Positions 1-6,571 are shown, numbered from the stretch's first letter. The stretch is DNA of 9,529 nt from QHXW01 sp041486185 (GCA_041486185.1 JBGPKX010000242.1:1-9529), one strand, 5' to 3'. Numbers and translations: made by a program. Notes: generated by a model not told the origin, from the letters alone.

Positions 1-648
1 GAAAGCGTAAAAGTTCGTGGTCTGGTCGCGGTTCCACAGCAGCGCCGACGAGCGGTCGGGGTAGAACACGGTGCTGCCTCCATCCGGCAGATCGTCGAAC
101 TGGTCGTGCGCGCCGTGCATGATGCGCGGCTGGTCGAGGCGCGGGTTGACGGCGTCCATAACGCGCGCCACCTCCGGCCCGAGGCGGTCCTCGACGGCCT
201 CGCCGTTTGCCGCGGCGAGCACAATATTCCGGCCGGGCGCCAGCGGATCGATCACCGCCAGCAGATCATAATCGCCCACCAACGCTTTTTGCTGCGCGGG
301 ATCGATCACCTGGCCTGGTTCGTTCTGCTCCTCCGCAGCCGCCAGGTTGAACCTTTGGGGCAGGGCCGCGCCGGCCGCGTTGCGCGCGAAGCCATCGGCG
401 TCGATCACGTAAAAACCCACGGCGCGCGCCTTCTGGATTTCATCCGCTTTCACGCAGGTGACTTTCCCGGTCTCATGGCTGGTATGAATCTTGATGCTGC
501 GCGGCTTGGGTGGATAGCCGAGATCGATCCAGGGCGTCGAGAGCGTGTTGGTGTTCCGCACGACGATCACACGATCGAGTGCGTGCGCCATCTGTTCGAA
601 AACTGCATAATGCGTGAACGTGATGCCGCTCTCGGCGATATAGGCCAT
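1..648 (-). CDS. CyaA/ExoY (anthrax edema factor)-like nucleotidyl cyclase domain protein, partial (3' end outside window)
   Basis: The frame is open for 216 codons from an ATG at 648 to the window edge; an in-frame TGA at 660-658 makes this the first possible start. From memory of edema factor, CyaA and ExoY, the motif order agrees. GI...H...F at 8-17 and VVRNTNTLST at 29-38 match the family's FRPVN segment (catalytic Arg = R31). K48 and H55 lie in the stretch that holds the family's catalytic Lys/His. GDYDLLAVIDP at 125-135 gives the metal-binding Asp pair D126/D128, and HGAHDQF at 178-184 matches the NHGTEQDN block (H178). These enzymes convert ATP or other NTPs to cyclic nucleotides and are usually activated by host calmodulin or actin. 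The second catalytic Lys after the His seems to be Ser57 and the Asn after the HG motif is not obvious, so activity is uncertain. No signal peptide is seen at the N-terminus. The C-terminal part is missing. The family call is an inference from motifs. Confidence 0.62.
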   Translation of the reverse strand, partial: MAYIAESGITFTHYAVFEQMAHALDRVIVVRNTNTLSTPWIDLGYPPKPRSIKIHTSHETGKVTCVKADEIQKARAVGFYVIDADGFARNAAGAALPQRFNLAAAEEQNEPGQVIDPAQQKALVGDYDLLAVIDPLAPGRNIVLAAANGEAVEDRLGPEVARVMDAVNPRLDQPRIMHGAHDQFDDLPDGGSTVFYPDRSSALLWNRDQTTNFYAF

Positions 649-666
649 GCGATAAACTCAGACTCT

Positions 667-1449
667 ATGTTAATCCGCCTTCTCGGAGTTCTGATAGCGG
701 CCAGCCTGTTCGCACAGCAGCGGCCGCAGCTTAACGACGGCGACGCCCACGGCGACGCGCCCTATCTCTTGGAAGACGGCTGGACGGCGCTGTTCAACGG
801 CCACGATTTGTCAGGCTGGCACGGTCTGGGCCAACCGAACGAGTGGTTCACGGCGCGCGCGATTTTTTGGGACCGGCTGCTCGGCCCCACACGCCTGGCC
901 GGCATCGGCGGATCGGGCGACCGCATGCTGAATGGCCCCCACGGCCGCACCGTCAACCTGGCGACCGATCAGAAGTTCGGCGACATGGAGCTCTATCTGG
1001 AGTTCATGCTGGCCAAGGGATCGAATTCCGGCGTGTACCTGCACGGGTTATACGAGGTGCAGATTTTCGACAGCTACGGCTCGACCGAGCCCGTGACGTC
1101 GTCCGATTGCGGCGGCATCTATCACCGCTGGATCGACAACAAAGGCGTCGGCGGGTCAGCGCCCAGCCGGAACGCGTGCCGACGGCCGGGCGAGTGGCAG
1201 TCGTACCACATCTGGTTCCGCGCGCCGCGCTTCGATGCGTCGGGTAAGAAGACCGAGAACGCCCGGTTCCTGCGCGTAGTGTTTAACGGCCTCTCGGTGC
1301 AGAACAATGTTGAGGTGGATGGGCCCACGCGCGCCGCCATGGATATCCCTGAGGCGGCCACCAACCCCATCATGCTGCAGGGCGATCACGGCCCGGTGGC
1401 GTTCCGCAATATCTGCTGGCGGCCGATGCGCGAGATTATCGAGCGGTAA
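667..1449 (+). CDS. Secreted DUF1080 (3-keto-disaccharide hydrolase family) protein
   Basis: This 260-residue protein starts at ATG 667. Residues 1-17 (MLIRLLGVLIAASLFAQ) form a signal peptide, so it is probably exported. The body has DUF1080 features: DGWTALFNGHDLSGWHG at 37-53, DMELYLEFMLAKGSNSGVYL at 106-125, YEVQIFDSYG at 129-138, a GEWQSYHIWFRAPRFD block at 175-190 and the closing IMLQGDHGPVAFRNI at 235-249. The family has a concanavalin-like beta-sandwich; some members hydrolyse 3-keto-glycosides, many are uncharacterised. Length is normal for a single-domain member. The same frame is open far upstream (to 106), but that part is antisense to the cyclase-like gene and the signal peptide fixes the start at 667. 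No clear ribosome binding site precedes the ATG. It diverges from the cyclase-like gene with only 18 bp between the start codons. Confidence 0.88.
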   Translation: MLIRLLGVLIAASLFAQQRPQLNDGDAHGDAPYLLEDGWTALFNGHDLSGWHGLGQPNEWFTARAIFWDRLLGPTRLAGIGGSGDRMLNGPHGRTVNLATDQKFGDMELYLEFMLAKGSNSGVYLHGLYEVQIFDSYGSTEPVTSSDCGGIYHRWIDNKGVGGSAPSRNACRRPGEWQSYHIWFRAPRFDASGKKTENARFLRVVFNGLSVQNNVEVDGPTRAAMDIPEAATNPIMLQGDHGPVAFRNICWRPMREIIER

Positions 1450-1513
1450 CAGGAGACTGCGGGACAGGGGATTTGGCAGTCCGGCCGGGCGCCCGATTTA
1501 CTTGGACTTTTTT
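1450..1513 (+). terminator. Possible terminator between convergent genes
   Basis: Directly after the DUF1080 stop lie two nested inverted repeats: GACTGC (1455-1460) with GCAGTC (1476-1481), and AGTCC (1479-1483) with GGACT (1504-1508). The loop of the second contains the palindrome CGGGCGCCCG. A run of six T (1508-1513) follows the second stem. The T-run also codes for the last lysines of the convergent minus-strand gene. Stems are short, so this is a weak call. Confidence 0.3.
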
Positions 1514-2763
1514 GTGGCCGTGGTCTTCCATTCGGAAACGAACTTCTGGTCGAGCACCTGCCGGTCCGTCGGGAACATGAACATCCCAATGCCCTGGCGC
1601 TTCTCGAGACGATCGGGCTTGATGGTCGCTCCGCGAGTCGCAGCTATGAGGGTCAGCGGCACCTCGCTGCCGTTCACCTCAATGGAATCGAATTTCAGAC
1701 CGATGGCGAAGTAGTTCGAAGGCTGGTATTCCTGCTGGAGGCGCACGATTCGCCCGCGCACAAGTGCGCCCTTCGGGATCAGATCGGCGATCGCACTCAA
1801 CAACTGCCCTTCAATCGCGTCTCCCGCAAACGAGCTCTCCAAGTCGATTTTTGAGCGCAATGCGATCTTGATCCTGATTCCCGGAGGGATGGCCACTGGG
1901 GTTTTGGACACTTCTGAAGCGCCGGCGGACAGCTCTGGATCGGTGCGAAAAACCGTTTCGCTCTGAAACTCACGGCAGGAAGCGTACTCAATCCGGTTCT
2001 CATAGCGTTGGACTTCCACATCCCACAGTTTGAGAACCGTCAACTGCGGGAGCAGGAAATCGGAGCCGCCAATCCGGGCCTGCCGGTAATCGATGGTAGT
2101 CTCGATGCGGCACGTTTCCGACTCCCGCGGCGGCTCAGGAACCTCGATCGTCATCCTGCTGAGTTCGGCGGTTTGAGGATCGATCCAAAACCTGCCCTCA
2201 TAAGCCAGAGCCACCGTATCGTCAGGCTGCGGGCCAACTTTGAACTGGTAGCGACTGGCCGCCATCCGCACGTGATAACGGTACACCGCTAAGGTTCGCC
2301 CCTTGTCTTGCTCCAACCCGAGATAGTCGTACTCCGACGCGCCGCCTCCAAATATGCTCATCAGGAACGGACCAAAATCGCCGGTGCCGGCCATTCCACT
2401 GCCAACGATCGTTTCCACATGCTCGGATTGAAAACGCTGCGCACCTGCCCACGAAAAGATCTCCGCACCCTCGGAAACCGTCACATCCAACTTGAATCGG
2501 TCTGTCCACGCCAAATCAAGCCGCGGCTGGTGCTTCGCCCAGTCCTCCAAATAGCCGCAACCCTTGACTCGGACAGGGGGAAACATCTGAAACCTGGACC
2601 GGCGCACGGTCTGGAGGCAGGTGTACTTCGGTAATCTCTTGATGTTGTCGACGATTTTCGCGCGGGCCTGATTGACCAGCGCAACGTGATTCACTTCTCC
2701 GCACACGGCGAGCGGGAATATCGCCAAGAGAATTACACCGGCGGGGCTGGCGAGCCGCCTCAC
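1498..2763 (-). CDS. Secreted protein of unknown function with C-terminal beta-barrel-like domain
   Basis: I chose GTG at 2763 (421 residues) because it gives a compact signal peptide (MRRLASPAGVILLAIFPLAVCG, 1-22) and has GGAGG 13 nt upstream; TTG at 2790 would add nine residues (430 in total). After the leader come an ARAKIVDNIKRLPKYTCLQTV segment at 33-53 and a long beta-rich region with 'FWIDPQTAELSRMTIE' at 192-207, like secreted acidobacterial proteins that I cannot tie to a function. Residues about 290-375 (IPPGIRIKIAL, SFAGDAIEGQL, IPKGALVRGRIV, FDSIEVNG) resemble the small beta-barrel fold known from TrbI/VirB10-type and other periplasmic proteins. Several cysteines (21, 49, 69, 218, 263) could form disulfides. 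It stands alone, convergent with the DUF1080 gene and separated from the slipin unit by a hairpin. No enzyme motif was found. Confidence 0.8.
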   Translation of the reverse strand: MRRLASPAGVILLAIFPLAVCGEVNHVALVNQARAKIVDNIKRLPKYTCLQTVRRSRFQMFPPVRVKGCGYLEDWAKHQPRLDLAWTDRFKLDVTVSEGAEIFSWAGAQRFQSEHVETIVGSGMAGTGDFGPFLMSIFGGGASEYDYLGLEQDKGRTLAVYRYHVRMAASRYQFKVGPQPDDTVALAYEGRFWIDPQTAELSRMTIEVPEPPRESETCRIETTIDYRQARIGGSDFLLPQLTVLKLWDVEVQRYENRIEYASCREFQSETVFRTDPELSAGASEVSKTPVAIPPGIRIKIALRSKIDLESSFAGDAIEGQLLSAIADLIPKGALVRGRIVRLQQEYQPSNYFAIGLKFDSIEVNGSEVPLTLIAATRGATIKPDRLEKRQGIGMFMFPTDRQVLDQKFVSEWKTTATKKSK

Positions 2764-2890
2764 GTTTGGTATGCGCCCTCCGTATAACAAATCGCTAATC
2801 GTATCGTAGCGCCACAGCGGGATCGACCCGGCCGGCTCGCCGCACGGGCGGGTACGCTGCCAAGAGGGTGACTACGAGAAAGAACGCCAT

Positions 2891-2922
2891 CATGAGAGCC
2901 CATGGCAACCAGGCATCTCATG
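2891..2922 (-). terminator. Probable rho-independent terminator of the GntR-slipin unit
   Basis: The arms CATGAGA-GCC (2891-2900) and GGC-A-TCTCATG (2912-2922) form a 10-bp stem with one bulged base and an 11-nt loop. Read on the minus strand it lies 13 nt after the slipin stop codon and is followed by a T-rich stretch (GTTCTTTCTC). Position and shape fit an intrinsic terminator, although the U-tract is not perfect. Confidence 0.5.
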
Positions 2923-2935
2923 GCTTGATCCTCTC

Positions 2936-3841
2936 TTACTGCTTACTCAGCGCCGCCGTGCCCAGCATGCCGCCGAGGCCCATGGTCTCGACTGCCGATG
3001 ACGGCACGATCACCATCGAGCCTTTTTCTTTGATCGCCTCGTACAGCATGTTCATGGCGCGGAGGTGCAGCGCCACCGGGTTTTCCTGGTAGACGCGCGC
3101 CGCCTGCGCGAACTTGTCCGAAATCTCCGTCTCGGCGGTGCCCAGAATGATGCGCGCCTGGCGCTCGCGTTCGGCTTGGGCCTGGCGCGACATAGCATCT
3201 TCGAGGGCCTGCGGGATATGCACGTCGCGGATCTCGACCGAGTGCACCGTGATGCCCCAAGGGTTGGTCTTCGAGTCGAGAATGCGCTGCAGTTCCTGGC
3301 CCAGCGTTTCTCGCTCGGTGATCATTTGCGCCAGCTCGTGCCGGCCGATGGATTCCCGCAGTGCCGTTTGCGCGCTCAAGTGAATCGCTCCCTCGAAGTT
3401 CTGCACTTCGAGAATGCACTTCTCGGCGTCCCACACCAGCCAGAAGACGATGGCGTCTACATTCACCGGAACGGTGTCGCGCGTGAGCGCCGATTCGGCC
3501 TTGACGTCGGTCACGCGGACGCGCTGGTCCACAAAACGGCTGACGGAATCGACGACGGGAATGATCAGAAACGCACCTGGACCGCGCAGGCCGCGGTAAC
3601 GCCCCAGCCGCATCACGGCCGCCTTTTCCCACTGCTGCGCCACCTGGATCGCAAAGAGGAAATAGATGCCGATCAGGGCGCTGGCAATCCCCGGCGCCGG
3701 TTGGTTCACGAGAACCGACAGGGCGGCGCCCGCGGCCACGAACACCAGGCATACGAACACCGCCGGCGTGCTCAACGGCCGTCCCCGAGACCCTTCCGAC
3801 TCCGCACTTCGCCGCTTGCCAAGAAAACCGATGATATCCAT
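2936..3841 (-). CDS. Slipin / stomatin-like SPFH-domain membrane protein
   Basis: This 301-residue protein has a basic N-terminus, two hydrophobic segments (about 26-46 and 51-69) and an SPFH/Band 7 domain. Signature stretches are EKAAVMRLGRYRGLRGPGAFLIIPVVDSV at 72-100, RDTVPVNVDAIVFWLV at 121-136, a SAQTALRESIGRHEL block at 156-170, WGITVHSVEIRDVHIPQALEDAMSRQAQAERERQARII at 195-232 and PSSAVE at 280-285. Slipins oligomerise in the inner membrane and organise membrane domains or proteases. The usual partner gene in bacteria encodes an NfeD-type protease; none is present on either side here. The start has a strong ribosome site, GAGGAG, overlapping the end of the upstream GntR gene; the stop-to-start gap is 3 bp, so the two are co-transcribed and probably translationally coupled. 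The likely control is by that repressor. Confidence 0.92.
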   Translation of the reverse strand: MDIIGFLGKRRSAESEGSRGRPLSTPAVFVCLVFVAAGAALSVLVNQPAPGIASALIGIYFLFAIQVAQQWEKAAVMRLGRYRGLRGPGAFLIIPVVDSVSRFVDQRVRVTDVKAESALTRDTVPVNVDAIVFWLVWDAEKCILEVQNFEGAIHLSAQTALRESIGRHELAQMITERETLGQELQRILDSKTNPWGITVHSVEIRDVHIPQALEDAMSRQAQAERERQARIILGTAETEISDKFAQAARVYQENPVALHLRAMNMLYEAIKEKGSMVIVPSSAVETMGLGGMLGTAALSKQ

Positions 3842-3844
3842 CTT

Positions 3845-4255
3845 TCAGCTCCTCTTCTTCTGTTCCGCCAGCAATTCCTTCAGACGGTCGAGCACCTGCT
3901 TGGCCGTGAATCCTTCGGCGCCGGCGCGCGCGATCGCATCGCCGACGATGGCGTCCAGCTTGCGGCGCCGCTCCTCACCGTCCGGTTCCACGCGATGCTC
4001 TGAGATAAATGTCCCCGAACCCTGGTGGGTGTCCAGGAAGCCGCGGATCTCGAGTTCGCGGTAAGCGCGGATGACGGTGTTCGGGTTGATGGAAAGATCC
4101 ACCGCGAGCTGGCGCACCGTGGGCAACTGGTCGCCCGTTGCGAGCCGGCCCGACGCAATGGCAGCCAGTACCTGGTCCATAATCTGGCGATAGGCGGGCA
4201 CGCCGCTGCGCAGATCGAGTTGGAACCGGAGGCCCTTTTGGTCCGTTCTAGTCAT
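3845..4255 (-). CDS. GntR-family transcriptional repressor, YtrA subfamily
   Basis: This 136-residue protein carries the GntR winged helix-turn-helix at about 15-85: SGVPAYRQIMDQVLAAIASGRL at 17-38, then GDQLPTVRQLAVDLSINPNTVIRAYRELEIRGFLDTHQGSGTFI at 41-84. The short C-terminal tail (about 50 residues, helical, charged) is the size typical of the YtrA subfamily, which lacks a large ligand-binding domain and usually regulates a neighbouring membrane or transport gene. Here that neighbour is the slipin, 3 bp downstream. The ATG at 4255 has no ribosome site; a TACAAT element 10 nt upstream suggests a leaderless or nearly leaderless message. The start codon sits inside a large inverted repeat, pointing to autoregulation. 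The signal sensed is unknown. Confidence 0.93.
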   Translation of the reverse strand: MTRTDQKGLRFQLDLRSGVPAYRQIMDQVLAAIASGRLATGDQLPTVRQLAVDLSINPNTVIRAYRELEIRGFLDTHQGSGTFISEHRVEPDGEERRRKLDAIVGDAIARAGAEGFTAKQVLDRLKELLAEQKKRS

Positions 4256-4267
4256 CTAGAGTATGAT
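4238..4267 (+). promoter_or_regulatory. Candidate divergent promoter for the SprA-family gene
   Basis: TTGGTC (4238-4243) and TATGAT (4262-4267) are separated by 18 bp on the plus strand, giving a leader of roughly 90 nt before ATG 4366. The -10 element lies within the same inverted repeat and overlaps the opposing -10 element by two bases. The -35 match is poor, so this is a tentative call. Confidence 0.35.
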
Positions 4268-4286
4268 TGTACTAGATTACTAGAAC
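4245..4286. promoter_or_regulatory. Inverted-repeat operator candidate for the GntR regulator
   Basis: The left arm GTTCTAGTCATCTAGAGTA (4245-4263) and the right arm TACTAGATTACTAGAAC (4270-4286) are reverse complements apart from one substitution and a two-base insertion, around a 6-nt centre TGATTG. The right arm also holds a tandem repeat of TACTAGA. The repeat overlaps the regulator's start codon and the candidate promoters for both divergent genes. This is the arrangement expected of a self-repressing YtrA-type regulator. Confidence 0.68.
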
Positions 4287-4293
4287 AAAGCAA
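4266..4293 (-). promoter_or_regulatory. Candidate promoter of the GntR-slipin unit
   Basis: On the minus strand, TTGCTT (4293-4288) and TACAAT (4271-4266) are spaced by 16 bp. Transcription would begin about 4-6 nt before the ATG at 4255, giving an almost leaderless message, in agreement with the missing ribosome site. The -10 element lies in the centre of the inverted repeat, so a bound repressor would block it. Confidence 0.5.
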
Positions 4294-4365
4294 GCTCTTT
4301 TTCAAAAACTCCGAAGCGCTCAAACTTTCGAGCCGCCCGCCGATAAGCGGATCAGGAGAAACTCC

Positions 4366-4911
4366 ATGGACGGGCCGATCTCCTCACTATCCGGAGCGTC
4401 GCCACCGACCGCTGCGGCCGGATCTTCCAACGGATCTATGGCCGATGCGAATGCCTCGACCCGCACGACCCGGGCGACCGGCACGCAAGCTTCCGCCGGA
4501 GGGTTAACGCCGGATCAGAAAGCCATCATCGCTCAACTCGCGGCGACAGACCGGCACGTGCGCGCTCATGAGCAGGCGCACCTGGCAGCAGCAGGTCCTT
4601 TTGCCACGAGCGGAGCTTCCTACACTCTGGTTACAGGTCCGGACAGCCGGCAATACGCCGTGGGCGGAGAGGTCGGCCTGGACACGTCGCCGGTCCCCGG
4701 CGACCCGGCGGCCAATGCTCCCGCCGATCCCTCGTCGCAGGACAAGGCGGTAGCGTCCCTGGCTGCCGCCATGGAGCAGGCTGCGCAACTGGAACTGGCG
4801 GAGCAGCAGCAAACCGCGGAGCCATCGCTTACGAAGTCGGCGCTCGTGAAGTCGGCCTACGGTCGAGAGAGCGATGCAGCAGCAAATCGCGTGATGTCCC
4901 TGACTGCGTAG
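4366..4911 (+). CDS. SprA-family putative metalloprotease-like protein (HEQAH motif)
   Basis: This 181-residue protein has a low-complexity Ser/Ala/Thr-rich N-terminus (1-45) with no signal peptide. The conserved core follows: DRHVRAHEQAHLAAAGPFATSGASYTLVTGPDSRQYAVGGEVGLDTSPVPGDP at 62-114. HEQAH (68-72) resembles the HExxH zinc site of gluzincin-type metallopeptidases, with the GGEV glutamate (E102) as a possible third ligand. The tail (128-148) is an Ala/Glu/Gln-rich helix. These features match the SprA-related family (Pfam PF12118), whose activity is unproven as far as I know. AGGAG 7 nt before the ATG supports the start. It diverges from the GntR gene and may share its operator. There is no clear functional link with the recQ gene 100 bp downstream. 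Confidence 0.85.
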   Translation: MDGPISSLSGASPPTAAAGSSNGSMADANASTRTTRATGTQASAGGLTPDQKAIIAQLAATDRHVRAHEQAHLAAAGPFATSGASYTLVTGPDSRQYAVGGEVGLDTSPVPGDPAANAPADPSSQDKAVASLAAAMEQAAQLELAEQQQTAEPSLTKSALVKSAYGRESDAAANRVMSLTA

Positions 4912-4998
4912 ATCGCGGTTGCATGATCGGACGGCTACACCGGCACACGCGTTGGTCCGGCGGAAATTCCTCCTCAGGGCGGGCAGACTCCGACAAGT

Positions 4999-5004
4999 TA
5001 CAAT
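4999..5004 (+). promoter_or_regulatory. Possible -10 element for a leaderless recQ transcript
   Basis: TACAAT lies 7 nt before the preferred TTG start at 5012, the spacing seen for leaderless messages. No convincing -35 element lies upstream, and no ribosome site precedes any of the possible starts (4919, 4952, 5012). Confidence 0.3.
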
Positions 5005-5011
5005 TGGTGCA

Positions 5012-6571
5012 TTGACTCCCGATCTCGACCTGCTTACCCCGCTGAAACGCCACTGGGGGTATGAGGGGTTCCGCCCGCTGCAGGAGCGCATCGTTCGCAG
5101 TTTGCTCGCCCGCCACGATATCGCCGTGATCATGCCCACAGGGGGCGGAAAGTCGCTCTGCTATCAACTGCCCGCGCTGATCCTGGGCCGCACGGCTGTG
5201 GTGATCTCCCCCCTGATCGCGCTGATGCAGGACCAGGCCGCGCAGCTCGACCAGATGGGTATTCCCGCCGCCGTGTTGAACAGCTCGCTCGCGCCTTACG
5301 AGCAGAGCCAGGTGATCCGGCGTGCGGTTGCGGGCGAATACCGGCTGCTGTATCTATCGCCTGAGCGGCTGGCGCGCGAGGATACGGTGGCATGGCTTTC
5401 CCGGACGCCTGTGGCGTTCTTCGCCATCGATGAAGCGCACTGCATTTCCGAATGGGGCCACGAGTTCCGTCCGGAGTACCGGCAGCTCAGCTCATTGCGT
5501 GAGCATTTTCCCGATCAGCCCATCGCCGCCTTCACTGCCAGCGCCACGCGCCGCGTGCGTCACGACATTCTGCAGCAGCTCCGCCTGCGCGAGCCGGATA
5601 AATACATTGCCAGCTTTCACCGGCCGAATCTGCGTTATCTGGTTCGGCAATGCGATGCCAAGACACAGACGCGCCTGCTGGTTTCGGCGCTCGGGGAGCA
5701 CCAGGGATCGAACGTGATCGTCTACGCGCCCACCATCGCCAAGGTGGAAGAGACAGTGGCGTTCCTGGGGCGGCAGGGTATCGGCGCCGTCGGCTATCAC
5801 GGCAAAATGGATACGCTGGAGCGCCAGCGCAATCAGGAGCGCTGGATGGCCGACGAGGTTCCGGTGCTGGTGGGGACACTGGCTTTCGGACTGGGAATCA
5901 ACAAACCATCGGTGCGCGCGGTGATCCACCTGGCGCTGCCTAAATCCATCGAGCAGTATTATCAGGAAGCCGGACGCGCGGGCCGCGATGGGCTGCCGGC
6001 GGATTGCGCCCTGCTCTGGCAAACGCGCGATGTGGGATTGCTCGCCTACTTCATCGAGAACCTGAAAGACCCCGACGAAAAAGAGCGCTCCTGGCAGCGG
6101 TATCACGCGGTCCGGCGTTTCGCGGAGGCGAAGCTTTGCCGCCACCTGCAGATCTGCACGCACTTCGGCGAGACGCCAAAATGGCAGACCTGCGGGATGT
6201 GCGATGTTTGCGCGGCCGCGCCCGGATGGATGGATTTGTCAAACGTGGCCGAGCCAGAGCGCGCGCCCCGGAAGCGCGACCGCGCGGCTGTGCCGGCGCC
6301 CGGCGAGAAAATGCGCGCACCGATGGATTCCGGCTTAATGGACCACATGCGCGAGTGGCGCCGCACGGTGGCTAAGCGCAGCGCCGTGCCGGCCTACGTC
6401 ATCATGCACGACAGTACGCTCGAAGAAATCTGCTGCCGGCAGCCATCGAGCGTAAACGAACTGCTGGGAGTATCCGGCATCGGGATCCGGCGAGCGGAAC
6501 TTTACGCGGGGGAGATTTTCTCGGCTCTCGCAGCCTACCAGCGGGGTGTTACCAAAGGGAATGGCCGCTGA
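5012..6571 (+). CDS. recQ: ATP-dependent DNA helicase RecQ, short form
   Basis: RecQ unwinds DNA 3' to 5' in recombination and fork repair. Numbered from TTG 5012 (519 residues): FRPLQ motif 0 at 20-24, P-loop TGGGKS at 43-48, DEAH at 140-143 followed by the aromatic-rich loop CISEWGHEFRPEY at 144-156, SAT at 177-179, and motif VI QEAGRAGRDG at 318-327. The zinc subdomain shows Cys 376, 394, 397 and 400 around HFGE, as in E. coli RecQ. After a linker of about 40 charged residues an HRDC domain follows (about 443-514, with SVNELLGVSGIGIRRAELYAGEI). There is no room for the RQC winged helix, so the protein is shorter than E. coli RecQ (about 610). TTG 4919 would add 31 residues unlike the family; 5012 puts the start just before the conserved region. 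The start is uncertain because every choice is a TTG. Confidence 0.94.
   Translation: MTPDLDLLTPLKRHWGYEGFRPLQERIVRSLLARHDIAVIMPTGGGKSLCYQLPALILGRTAVVISPLIALMQDQAAQLDQMGIPAAVLNSSLAPYEQSQVIRRAVAGEYRLLYLSPERLAREDTVAWLSRTPVAFFAIDEAHCISEWGHEFRPEYRQLSSLREHFPDQPIAAFTASATRRVRHDILQQLRLREPDKYIASFHRPNLRYLVRQCDAKTQTRLLVSALGEHQGSNVIVYAPTIAKVEETVAFLGRQGIGAVGYHGKMDTLERQRNQERWMADEVPVLVGTLAFGLGINKPSVRAVIHLALPKSIEQYYQEAGRAGRDGLPADCALLWQTRDVGLLAYFIENLKDPDEKERSWQRYHAVRRFAEAKLCRHLQICTHFGETPKWQTCGMCDVCAAAPGWMDLSNVAEPERAPRKRDRAAVPAPGEKMRAPMDSGLMDHMREWRRTVAKRSAVPAYVIMHDSTLEEICCRQPSSVNELLGVSGIGIRRAELYAGEIFSALAAYQRGVTKGNGR

Noticed and set aside
106..666. Long plus-strand open frame continuous with the DUF1080 gene
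   Set aside because: It is the antisense of the cyclase-like gene. The protein homology and signal peptide of the DUF1080 protein begin at 667, so the upstream part is a high-GC shadow.
1485..1496. CGGGCGCCCG palindrome taken alone as a regulatory site
   Set aside because: It has no loop and lies in GC-rich sequence between convergent genes; it is at most part of the terminator region.
3065..4003. 312-codon plus-strand open frame
   Set aside because: It lies opposite the slipin and GntR genes, both of which have clear family motifs; the frame has none.
4919..5011. N-terminal extension of RecQ from TTG 4919
   Set aside because: The 31 residues have no likeness to RecQ N-termini and no ribosome site precedes the TTG; kept only as an alternative start.
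4504..5139. 211-codon minus-strand open frame
   Set aside because: It is antisense to the SprA-family gene and the start of recQ, with Arg/Cys-rich composition typical of a shadow frame.
5492..6163. 223-codon minus-strand open frame
   Set aside because: It lies wholly opposite the helicase core of recQ and shows no recognisable motif.
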